Below, piece after piece: positions 1 to 6,055 of a stretch of 6,735 nt of DNA. Origin of the DNA: Pseudomonadota bacterium (GTDB lineage: Bacteria > Pseudomonadota > Gammaproteobacteria > Burkholderiales > Rhodocyclaceae); assembly GCA_030917225.1 (NCBI GenBank), contig JAUPVD010000098.1, forward strand, positions 1 to 6,735. Reading direction: 5' to 3'. The number at the start of each line of letters is the position of its first letter. The first letter of the stretch is position 1. The translations under genes and the position numbers were made by a program. The notes under the pieces are model-generated. The model had not been told where the DNA came from. It worked only from the letters and a program-made list of their open reading frames with translations, and did not search any database.

Positions 1-187
1 AAAATAAGGATTTTTCGCAGTTAGCCACAAAAACGGATGGGCTGATAACGGCCTATCCATACACAGGATATGCAGCCATCCGCCGAAAGATAAAAAACAA
101 TCCGCCTACGCAGATTACTTTTTACCCTAGCGACGGATAAAAACAGCTCAGACTAGACGGATAAAAAACAATCCGCATAGGCCAGTA
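1..187. repeat. Left flanking DNA with iteron-like direct and inverted repeats
   Basis: No gene is convincing here, and the base composition is more AT-rich than inside the transposon. A 17-bp perfect direct repeat, GATAAAAAACAATCCGC, occurs at 89-105 and 160-176. A related shorter copy (ACGGATAAAAACA) is at 133-145. The 157-176 copy is itself a small dyad with CGGAT and ATCCG arms. An imperfect inverted repeat pairs 34-44 (CGGATGGGCTG) with 73-82 (CAGCCATCCG), and inside it TATCC (54-58) faces GGATA (66-70). Such clustering suits a protein-binding region: plasmid iterons, arm sites of a tyrosine integrase, or a partition site. The sequence alone does not decide between them. Confidence 0.6.
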
Positions 188-225
188 GGGGTCGCCTCAG
201 AAAACGGAAAATAAAGCACGCTAAG
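188..225 (+). repeat. Left terminal inverted repeat, 38 bp
   Basis: It begins with GGGGTCGCCTCAG and ends with GCACGCTAAG, the form typical of the Tn21/Tn501/Tn1721 branch of the Tn3 family. It matches the right repeat at 37 of 38 positions; the only difference is C instead of T at base 8. The innermost bases supply the tnpA stop codon (221-223 on the minus strand). Confidence 0.97.
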
Positions 226-3187
226 CCGGTTGCAGCGGTCGTAGCGGCCTGAACTTGCCCGCGCCGATCTTGGCGCTGCTGCGCCAGAGGTAATCGCCGG
301 TGAGGTTGATGTGCTCCCAACCGAGCGGCGACAGGTACTGCAACAGCGCGTCATCAACGGCATGGCCGTTGCCACGCAGCGCGTGCGCAGCCCGTTCCAG
401 ATAGACCGTGTTCCACAACACGACGGCAGCCGTTACCAGATTGAGGCCGCTAGCCCGGTAGCGCTGCTGCTCGAAACTGCGGTCGCGGATTTCACCCAGG
501 CGGTTGAAAAACACTGCCCTGGCCAGCGCATTGCGCGCCTCGCCCTTGTTCAGGCCGGCATGCACGCGGCGGCGCAGTTCCACGCTTTGCAGCCAGTCCA
601 GGATGAACAGCGTGCGCTCGATGCGGCCCAGCTCGCGGAGCGCCACGGCCAGGCCGTTCTGGCGTGGGTAGCTGCCGAGCTTTCGGAGCATCAGGGAGGC
701 CGTCACCGTGCCCTGCTTGATCGAGGTGGCCAGCCGCAGGATTTCGTCCCAATGGGCGCGGACGTGCTTGATGTTGAGCGTGCCGCCGATCATGGGTTTC
801 AGCGCGTCATAGGCGGCGTCGCCCTTCGGGATGTAGAGCTTGGTGTCGCCCAGGTCGCGGATGCGCGGCGCGAAGCGGAAGCCCAGGAGGTGCATCAGGG
901 CGAAGACGTGATCGGTGAAGCCCGCCGTGTCGGTGTAATGCTCCTCGATCCGCAAGTCGGACTCGTGGTACAGCAGGCCGTCGAGCACGTAGGTCGAATC
1001 GCGCACGCCGACGTTCACGACCTTGGTGTGAAATGGCGCGTACTGGTCAGAAATGTGGGTGTAGAACGTCCGCCCTGGGCTGCTCCCGTATTTCGGGTTG
1101 ATGTGGCCGGTGCTCTCGGCCTTGCTGCCGGTGCGGAAGTTCTGGCCGTCCGACGATGAGGTGGTGCCGTCGCCCCAGTGCTCGGCGAAGGGATGGCGGA
1201 ACTGTGCGTTGACCAGATCGGCCAGCGCCGCCCCGTAGGTTTCGTCGCGGATGTGCCAGGCTTGCAGCCAAGCCAGCTTGGCGTAGGTCGTGCCGGGGCA
1301 AGACTCCGCCATCTTGGTCAGGCCCAGGTTGATCGCGTCGGCGAGGATCGTGGTCAGCAACAGGTTCTTGTCTTTGGCCGGGTCGCCCGATTTCAGATGC
1401 GCGAAATGCCGAGTGAAGCCCGTCCATTCGTCCACCTCCAGCAGCAGTTCGGTGATCTTGACGTGCGGCAGGATCATTGCCGTCTGGTCGATCAGCGCTT
1501 GGGCGGTGTCGGGTACCGCCGCGTCGAGCGGCGTGATCTTCAAGCCTGACTCGGTGATGATGGCGTCCGGCAGCTCGTTGGCCGTCGCCATACGGTTGAC
1601 GGTGGCAAGCTGTGTTTCCAGCAGCGTCAGCCGGTCGTTCAGGTACCGGTTGCAGTCGGTGGCCACGGCCAGCGGCAATTCGCTGGCCTGCTTGAGGCTG
1701 GCGAATTTCGCGGGCGGCACCAGGTAGTCCTCGAAGTCCTTGAACTGGCGCGACCCCTGCACCCAGATGTCGCCGGAACGCAACGCGTTCTTCATCTCCG
1801 ACAGCGCGCACAGTTCGTAGTAGCGCCGGTCGATGCCGGTGTCGGTCATGACCAGCTTCTGCCAGCGCGGCTTGATGAACTCGGTCGGCGCGTCGGCGGG
1901 CACCTTGCGGGCGTTGTCGCTGTTCATGCCGCGCAGCACCTCGATGGCGTCGAGCACGTCCTTCGCGGCGGGAGCGGCCCGCAGCTTGAGCACGGCAAGG
2001 AATTCCGGCGCGTAGCGGCGCAGCGTGGCGTAGCTTTCGCCGATGCGGTGCAGGAAATCGAAGTCCTCGGGCTGCGCAAGCTTCTGCGCTTCGGTGACGC
2101 TCTCGGCGAAGGCATCCCAGGACATGACGGCCTCGATGGCGGCGAACGGATCGCGGCCCGCCTGCTTGGCCTCGATCAGCGCCTGGCCGATGCGGCCGAA
2201 CAACCGCACCTTGGCGTTGATCGCCTTGCCGGACGCCTGGAATTGCTGCTGATGCTTGTTCTTGGCGGCGTTGAACAGCTTGCCCAGGATGCGGTCGTGC
2301 AGGTCGATGATTTCGTCGGTGACGGTGGCCATGCCCTCGATGGCGAGCGCCACCAGGGTCGCGTAACGCCGCTGCGGCTCGAACTTCGCCAGGTCGGCGG
2401 GCGTCATCTGGCCGCCCTCGCGGGCGATCTTGAGCAGCCGGTTCTGGTGAACCAGCCGCTCGATGCCGGAGGGCAGGTCGAGCGCCTGCCACGCCTTGAG
2501 GCGTTCGATGTGTTCCAGCATGTGCCGCGAGTTCGGTTTGACCGGGGATTGCCGCAGCCAGGCCAGCCACGTCGTCTTGCCGTTGTCGCGGCGCTTGAGC
2601 AGATCGTCGAGGCGACGGCGATGCACGTCCGTCAGCGGCTCAGCCAAGGCGTCGTAGAGACGCCGGTTGGCGCGGGTAATCGCTTCGGCGCTCGCCCGCT
2701 CGACGGCGTTGAGGGCGGGCACAATGACCGACTGCCGCCGCAGGTGCTCGATCAAGGCTCTGGCCAGCACGATGCCCTTGTCGGTTTGCATGGCCAGCTC
2801 GGTCAGCAACTGGACAGCCTGCCGGTAGTGGCCAATCGTGAACGGCTGGAAGCCGAACACCGTTTGCAGCTCGACCAGGTGCTCGCGTCGGGTCTGCTCA
2901 CGCTGCCCGTACTCGTCCCAGCTTTCGATGCCGACCTTGAGCTGGTTGGCGACCAGTCTCAGCAATGGCGGGAACGGTGGCTCATCAGCGCCAAGGATGA
3001 CGCCGGGAAAGCGCAGGTAGCAGAGCTGCACCGCGAAGCCCAGCCGATTGGCCGGGCCGCGCCGCTGCCGGATGATGGAGAGGTCGCTTTCGCTGAACGT
3101 GTAGTGACGGATCAACTCATCCTTGGTGTCCGGCAACGCCAGCAGGCTTTCGCGCTCGGCGGCGGAGAGGATCGAACGGCGGGGCAT
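221..3187 (-). CDS. tnpA: Tn3-family transposase TnpA (Tn21/Tn1721 branch), full length
   Basis: This 988-residue DDE transposase cuts and joins the 38-bp ends during replicative transposition, producing cointegrates. The length equals that usual for the Tn21/Tn1721 group and the frame is uninterrupted. The N-terminal part begins [20 protein letters not shown], typical of the group, and belongs to the end-binding region. The C-terminal catalytic domain (about 580-970) shows the expected triad: D680 in SSSDGQNF, D753 in YTDTAGFTD and E883 in NKGEAR. This spacing nearly equals D679/D751/E881 of Tn4430. The start at 3187 is supported by AAGGAA five bases upstream. The last codons, GCT TAG, come from the left inverted repeat. 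No strong promoter is obvious upstream, but the short leader overlaps the putative crossover site, so recombinase binding could repress the gene. Confidence 0.97.
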   Translation of the reverse strand: MPRRSILSAAERESLLALPDTKDELIRHYTFSESDLSIIRQRRGPANRLGFAVQLCYLRFPGVILGADEPPFPPLLRLVANQLKVGIESWDEYGQREQTRREHLVELQTVFGFQPFTIGHYRQAVQLLTELAMQTDKGIVLARALIEHLRRQSVIVPALNAVERASAEAITRANRRLYDALAEPLTDVHRRRLDDLLKRRDNGKTTWLAWLRQSPVKPNSRHMLEHIERLKAWQALDLPSGIERLVHQNRLLKIAREGGQMTPADLAKFEPQRRYATLVALAIEGMATVTDEIIDLHDRILGKLFNAAKNKHQQQFQASGKAINAKVRLFGRIGQALIEAKQAGRDPFAAIEAVMSWDAFAESVTEAQKLAQPEDFDFLHRIGESYATLRRYAPEFLAVLKLRAAPAAKDVLDAIEVLRGMNSDNARKVPADAPTEFIKPRWQKLVMTDTGIDRRYYELCALSEMKNALRSGDIWVQGSRQFKDFEDYLVPPAKFASLKQASELPLAVATDCNRYLNDRLTLLETQLATVNRMATANELPDAIITESGLKITPLDAAVPDTAQALIDQTAMILPHVKITELLLEVDEWTGFTRHFAHLKSGDPAKDKNLLLTTILADAINLGLTKMAESCPGTTYAKLAWLQAWHIRDETYGAALADLVNAQFRHPFAEHWGDGTTSSSDGQNFRTGSKAESTGHINPKYGSSPGRTFYTHISDQYAPFHTKVVNVGVRDSTYVLDGLLYHESDLRIEEHYTDTAGFTDHVFALMHLLGFRFAPRIRDLGDTKLYIPKGDAAYDALKPMIGGTLNIKHVRAHWDEILRLATSIKQGTVTASLMLRKLGSYPRQNGLAVALRELGRIERTLFILDWLQSVELRRRVHAGLNKGEARNALARAVFFNRLGEIRDRSFEQQRYRASGLNLVTAAVVLWNTVYLERAAHALRGNGHAVDDALLQYLSPLGWEHINLTGDYLWRSSAKIGAGKFRPLRPLQPA

Positions 3188-3199
3188 GCGGTTTCCTTC

Positions 3200-3225
3200 T
3201 TCTTGAAAACGTAGGTTTGTGACAA
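3200..3225. promoter_or_regulatory. hix/gix-like 26-bp crossover site (subsite I)
   Basis: The left half is TTCTTGAAAACGT and the right half AGGTTTGTGACAA, forming an imperfect dyad. Compared base by base with the Salmonella hixL site as I recall it, 22 of 26 positions agree; differences fall at positions 12, 13, 20 and 24. The central dinucleotide (3212-3213) is TA, which is self-complementary, where hixL has AA. It sits 12 bp upstream of the tnpA start codon. The window's only serine recombinase is a Gin/Hin-like protein, which makes this the natural substrate. Confidence 0.65.
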
Positions 3226-3283
3226 GCCCGCCAAGGCAACCGCGGCACGGGAATCAAGGCATTGCGATTCTCGAAAATAGTTC

Positions 3284-3312
3284 TTGAAATTCTATTCTTG
3301 ATTGCATATCAT
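3284..3312 (+). promoter_or_regulatory. Sigma-70-type promoter of the mntA-hepT operon
   Basis: The -35 hexamer TTGAAA (3284-3289) and -10 hexamer TATCAT (3307-3312) are separated by exactly 17 bases. Transcription would start near 3319, leaving a leader of roughly 24 bases before the ribosome binding site AAGGA (3333-3337) and the ATG at 3343. The -35 lies inside the proposed res subsite II, so recombinase bound there would block this promoter. Confidence 0.6.
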
Positions 3313-3342
3313 CTCAACGAGTTTCGATAAGAAAGGATGCGC

Positions 3343-3633
3343 ATGCGACCGTCTGTTGTGCTTGACATGAAGCGAAGCGCAGTGCGTGAAGCGGTAGGCC
3401 GCTTTCGCGCCGCGAACCCGCGCGTCTTCGGCTCGGTGCTGCATGGCACCGACCGGGATGGCAGCGACCTCGACCTGTTGGTCGATGCGCTGCCCGGTGC
3501 CACGTTGTTGGACTTGGGCGATTTGGAAGAAGAACTGAAATCGCTGCTCGGCGTTGACGTCGATCTGCTGACTCCCGGCGACCTGCCGCCGAAGTTCCGG
3601 GCCAAGGTGCTCGCGGAGGCGCAACCGATATGA
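3343..3633 (+). CDS. mntA: MntA-type minimal nucleotidyltransferase antitoxin
   Basis: This 96-residue minimal nucleotidyltransferase (MNT) is the antitoxin of a HEPN/MNT pair. In the characterised MntA-HepT systems, MntA silences HepT by adding AMP groups to a tyrosine near its active site. The defining GSx10DxD signature is present: G30-S31, then D42 and D44, in FGSVLHGTDRDGSDLDLL. A third acidic position is D72 or D74 in GVDVDLLTP. I chose the ATG at 3343 because AAGGA lies five bases before it; the ATG at 3337 overlaps that ribosome binding site and would only add two residues. The stop overlaps the start of hepT as ATGA (3630-3633), so the two are translationally coupled and made in fixed ratio. 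Confidence 0.92.
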   Translation: MRPSVVLDMKRSAVREAVGRFRAANPRVFGSVLHGTDRDGSDLDLLVDALPGATLLDLGDLEEELKSLLGVDVDLLTPGDLPPKFRAKVLAEAQPI

Positions 3634-4016
3634 GCGAGAACCGCCTGCCCGATTACCTCGACCACATTCAGCAGGCCGCAACCGATGCGCGCAGCTTCGT
3701 GGAAGGGATGGCCAAGGACGACTTCTTGGCCGACAAGCGCACCCAGCAGGCCGTCATCATGAGCCTGATCGTCATCGGCGAGGCGGCCACAAAGGTGATG
3801 GATGGCTACGTCGAGTTCACCCAGGCGCATGCCGACGTGCCGTGGCGCAGCATGCGCAATATGCGTAATCGCATGGCTCACGGCTATTTCGACATCAACC
3901 TCGATGTGGTGTGGGAGACGGTACAGGAATGGCTGCCGGCGTTGCTCCAGCAATTGCCCGCCGTGCGTCAGGATGCCGACGATGAAGACCGTAACGACAA
4001 AGGCATGGAGCCATGA
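3630..4016 (+). CDS. hepT: HepT-type HEPN ribonuclease toxin
   Basis: This 128-residue all-helical HEPN (former DUF86) protein is the toxin of the pair, expected to cleave RNA as a dimer. The catalytic RX4HXY motif is intact: R79, H84 and Y86 in RNRMAHGY. In studied homologues the Tyr is the residue AMPylated by MntA. The family-typical segments IVIGEAATKV (47-56) and PWRSMRNMRNRMAHGYF (71-87) are both present. The C-terminus (about 112-128) is acidic and probably disordered. It overlaps mntA by four bases and shares its promoter. Next to the res region, the pair probably stabilises the transposon or its carrier replicon. That role is inferred from other Tn3-family elements with toxin-antitoxin modules. 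Confidence 0.93.
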   Translation: MSENRLPDYLDHIQQAATDARSFVEGMAKDDFLADKRTQQAVIMSLIVIGEAATKVMDGYVEFTQAHADVPWRSMRNMRNRMAHGYFDINLDVVWETVQEWLPALLQQLPAVRQDADDEDRNDKGMEP

Positions 4017-4252
4017 CCAATCAAGCCGCCGATGTTCGGCCCCTCTGGCGTGTTCGATCCCGCGACCTATGAGCCGCGCTCGGGCAAGACCTTCTGGATG
4101 GCCGCAACGGACGTGAGTTCGCTGGTGGGCAAGGAGGCAGCAGCCGACACGCTCATCGGCAACTGCACGACCGCACGACCAGCCTCCCGTTCAAATTCGA
4201 GTTAGAACTCATATCCAGCCTGTCTGGGGGCACTGTGAAAGAGGGATCTCCG
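4013..4252 (+). pseudogene. Broken reading frame of unknown function downstream of hepT
   Basis: An ATG at 4013 overlaps the hepT stop as ATGA, the same coupling used between mntA and hepT, but the frame closes after 19 codons (MTNQAADVRPLW and so on). A second frame opens at 4032 (MFGPSGVFDPATYEPRSG...) and runs to a TAG at 4203-4205, 57 codons. Its tail turns unlike protein (TTARPASRSNSS), while another frame over the same bases reads HDRTTSLPFKFELELISS and continues into the cupin frame. The simplest reading is a third gene of the operon broken by two frameshifts, or a junction where the cupin segment was inserted. I do not recognise the protein. GAGTT and AACTC (4199-4210) form a small palindrome at the break. 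Confidence 0.4.
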
Positions 4253-4609
4253 ATGACTGTTGAATCGAGAATATTTTCTGTAGCCGAGTATGTTCAGCCG
4301 TCCGAAGGCGAGCCTATTCGTTCCGTTGTGCTTGAAACCCGAGACTCAATTATCGTGGTTTGGCATGTCCATCCCGGGCAGGAAATTGCGGCTCACATTC
4401 ATCCTCACGGCCAAGACACGTGGACTGTTTTGTCGGGAATGGCTGATTACTTTCAGGGCAATGGGATTGTTCGTGCCCTCAGGGAAGGTGAGATAGCCGT
4501 GGCAAGACCGGGCCAAGTGCACGGGGCGCGAAATACAGGTACCGAGCCATTTGTGTTCGTCTCGGTTGTGGCATCAGCCAATGCCGGTTTCGTATTGGCT
4601 GAGCGATAG
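4253..4609 (+). CDS. Small single-domain cupin protein
   Basis: This 118-residue protein is one cupin beta-barrel. Motif 1 is PGQEIAAHIHPHGQDTW, giving the G-x5-HxH pattern with two metal-binding His; the usual Glu is replaced by Gln or Asp. Motif 2 is GEIAVARPGQVHGARN (PG-x2-H-x3-N) with the third His. It probably binds a divalent metal, but the substrate cannot be told: cupins of this size include dioxygenases, isomerases and ligand sensors. I chose ATG 4253 because GAGGGA (4241-4246) precedes it by six bases; an in-frame GTG at 4235 would add six residues and lacks such a site. Its base composition is visibly less GC-rich (roughly half) than the surrounding genes, suggesting separate acquisition as cargo. 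Confidence 0.82.
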   Translation: MTVESRIFSVAEYVQPSEGEPIRSVVLETRDSIIVVWHVHPGQEIAAHIHPHGQDTWTVLSGMADYFQGNGIVRALREGEIAVARPGQVHGARNTGTEPFVFVSVVASANAGFVLAER

Positions 4610-4863
4610 AGCCCAATCTCTGGAGTTGGTCCAATGAGCGGTCGGGGAGATAGGTAACAGACATGCAGCGGACACGGCTGCTAAACCAGGTCGCAAACCT
4701 CCTTGCGTCGCAGCGTGCCGCAAGCGACGCGATCAATCGAATGGGGTCGGCATGAGACTGAACACCATCCAGTTCCCGACCGCGTAGCCGCCTGTCCTGC
4801 CGATCAGGTCTTGACCATCGACGCCTGGGATCAGTCCTGAATGTTCTTGGAGACCACTACGTT
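4610..4863. other. Gene-poor gap with a GC-rich stem-loop (4705-4730)
   Basis: No convincing gene is present in these 254 bases; reading frames are short and lack recognisable protein character. A perfect 7-bp stem (GCGTCGC 4705-4711, GCGACGC 4724-4730) encloses a 12-base loop, with an alternative TTGCG/CGCAA pairing overlapping it. No T-run follows, so it is not a standard intrinsic terminator. The stretch GGGGAGATAGGTAACAGACATG (in two parts, 4644-4655 and on to 4665) faintly recalls ends of some IS elements, but I could not support this. The promoter of the downstream four-gene operon should lie here; TTGACC at 4811-4816 is a possible -35 without a good -10. Confidence 0.4.
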
Positions 4864-5190
4864 ATGAGCCGCAGCCGCCGCAAAACACCCATCGTCGGGC
4901 ACACGACCTGCGGCAGCGAGCGCGAGGACAAGAAGCTCTGGCATCAGCGCTGGCGCACCCGTGAGCGCACGGCGCTGACCAGCGCGTCGCCCGAAGCCCT
5001 GAGCGCCCATCTGCCCCTGCTGGAAAACCAGGCCAGCAGCGTCTGGTCGATGGGCAAGGATGGCCGCTCCTACTGGCCCGTCAAGCGCCAGGCCGCCACG
5101 GCGGATCGCATCGCCAATCACAAGGGACGCAACCCGCAAGAACGCGCCTCCCTGAAAAAGCGCCTGCTGCGCAAGTGGATGAGCAAATGA
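4864..5190 (+). CDS. Small basic protein of unknown function
   Basis: This 108-residue protein is soluble, strongly basic and rich in Arg and Lys, especially at both ends (MSRSRRKTPI; LKKRLLRKWMSK). It contains several Trp residues and one Cys (C16 in GHTTCGSERE). It resembles a conserved hypothetical protein often seen in proteobacterial mobile elements, but I know no function for that family. The charge suggests nucleic-acid binding, which is inference only. A possible ribosome binding site (GGAG 4849-4852) is 11 bases from the ATG, rather far. The stop overlaps the next start as ATGA (5187-5190), making it the first gene of a four-gene operon ending in the recombinase. Confidence 0.75.
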   Translation: MSRSRRKTPIVGHTTCGSEREDKKLWHQRWRTRERTALTSASPEALSAHLPLLENQASSVWSMGKDGRSYWPVKRQAATADRIANHKGRNPQERASLKKRLLRKWMSK

Positions 5191-5687
5191 AGCTCTCCTT
5201 CCATCAGCACATTGCGCTGTTCTGGATGATCGGTGCTCCGGGCGTCTTCGCGCCCGTGATCGAGAACGCCAAGCGGCCCGATGCCGGCGCCGTCATGGCG
5301 TGGGGTGTCGCGATCGTGGCGGTGATGATCCTCTTCACCCCTTTGCTGCTGCGCTGTCCACCATTCCGGCGCTGGTATGGCCGGACGGATGCGCTGTCGG
5401 AGCGGCAGCGCCAGGCGCTTGCCGAGCGCGGCCTGCGCCGCTACTACCAGACCGCTTTCGATGACGGCTACGTGCCCCGCGTGATGCCCTACGTGTGGCG
5501 CATCATCTGGACGGTCGGCGGGTTGATGGCTGTGACCGCCGTACTGCCTACCAACACCGGACGGCCAGCCTTCGATGCCTTGGTGGTCTTCTCGACCTGG
5601 TATCCGATAGGCGTGATGCTGCTGGTTTTCGCGTCGAGGCCCCTTGGCCGGTTGATTCGCCAAAGAGCACAGGAGCGGCGGAAATGA
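5187..5687 (+). CDS. Multi-pass inner-membrane protein of unknown function
   Basis: The 166-residue product has hydrophobic stretches at about 8-25, 35-55, 103-121 and 129-150, so three or four membrane passes are likely. A charged middle section (56-98: RRWYGRTDAL, SERQRQALAERGLRRYYQ) and a basic tail (RLIRQRAQERRK) probably face the cytoplasm. No enzyme or transporter motif is visible. I chose ATG 5187 because it overlaps the previous stop in the ATGA arrangement repeated through this operon; an in-frame ATG at 5175 would add four residues (MDEQ). Its own stop overlaps the next gene's ATG (5684-5687). A membrane protein co-transcribed with a site-specific recombinase is not part of any Tn3 core I know. 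Confidence 0.75.
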   Translation: MKLSFHQHIALFWMIGAPGVFAPVIENAKRPDAGAVMAWGVAIVAVMILFTPLLLRCPPFRRWYGRTDALSERQRQALAERGLRRYYQTAFDDGYVPRVMPYVWRIIWTVGGLMAVTAVLPTNTGRPAFDALVVFSTWYPIGVMLLVFASRPLGRLIRQRAQERRK

Positions 5688-6055
5688 GCACGTCAACCAT
5701 CGAGGCGCTGGCCAGCGCCTGGGCAAGGATTGCCGAGGAAGCGGAATTCCCCGCTGACTACGAGGGGACTGCCACACCACAAGCGCATCGGGCTAGCGAA
5801 GCTATTCAGGAGCAGATTCGGGAGCGCATCGTCGCCACCAACGACATGCGGCTGTTCAGCCTGCTGCACCTGCTGGGTCAGGCGTCGCTGCGCATGGAGC
5901 AAGCGCTGTGGCCGGAGGATTACGAGCGGATGACGCGCGAGGTTGAGGAAGCCCTGCGGCAAGCCACCGACGCCAACGCCAGATCGTACACCCACGAAGA
6001 AGTGATGCAGGCGATGCAGGAACGCATCGACCGGGCGCGAGACAAGCCATGTTGA
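5684..6055 (+). CDS. Helical acidic protein, antitoxin-like C-terminus, unknown function
   Basis: This 123-residue protein is predicted almost entirely helical and rather acidic. It starts at an ATG overlapping the membrane-protein stop (ATGA), with AGGAG (5671-5675) upstream. The middle reads RLFSLLHLLGQASLRMEQALW, a probable hydrophobic packing helix (split for length at residue 66). The end, SYTHEEVMQAMQERIDRA (about 100-117), resembles the C-terminal toxin-binding helix of Phd/RelB-type antitoxins. No toxin gene follows; the recombinase start at 6049 overlaps its last seven bases. It might be an orphan antitoxin, a recombinase partner, or unrelated. The resemblance is a weak motif-level impression and the family is unassigned. 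Confidence 0.72.
   Translation: MSTSTIEALASAWARIAEEAEFPADYEGTATPQAHRASEAIQEQIRERIVATNDMRLFSLLHLLGQASLRMEQALWPEDYERMTREVEEALRQATDANARSYTHEEVMQAMQERIDRARDKPC

Larger units (their letters stand above)
3200..3330. promoter_or_regulatory. res: Putative resolution site (res) with hix-like crossover subsite
   Basis: This lies in the only intergenic gap beside tnpA and consists of repeated half-sites of the form TTCTTGAAAAC. Subsite I is 3200-3225 (listed separately). A candidate subsite II is the interrupted dyad at 3268-3304, with left arm TTCTCGAAAATAG, right arm CTATTCTTGATTG and 9 of 13 arm positions complementary. A weaker subsite III may end with TTTCGATAA at 3322-3330. Centres I-II are 73.5 bp apart and II-III about 31.5 bp apart, close to whole helical turns, as res geometry requires. 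Known Tn3-family res sites have three subsites of about 25-37 bp, with the crossover in site I. The assignment is inference from pattern. The recombinase gene is 2.7 kb away and would act in trans. Confidence 0.62.

Noticed and set aside
1..187. CRISPR array
   Set aside because: The repeats are few, of unequal length and irregularly spaced, with no regular spacers and no cas gene.
311..3214. Long open frames opposite or out of phase with tnpA, such as plus 311-1159 and 2048-3214 and minus 1047-2570
   Set aside because: They lie entirely within the intact tnpA coding region, have the Arg/Ala/Gly/Gln-rich composition of GC-rich shadow frames, and show no recognisable domain.
4610..4640. Intrinsic terminator after the cupin gene (CCAA/TTGG pairing)
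   Set aside because: The stem is only four pairs and no T-run follows.
4640..4670. Remnant of an insertion sequence end
   Set aside because: The resemblance is from memory only. No matching opposite end, transposase fragment or direct repeat is visible.
4479..4736. Minus-strand open frame of 85 codons overlapping the end of the cupin gene
   Set aside because: It overlaps the well-supported cupin coding region, has no clear ribosome binding site and shows no recognisable domain.
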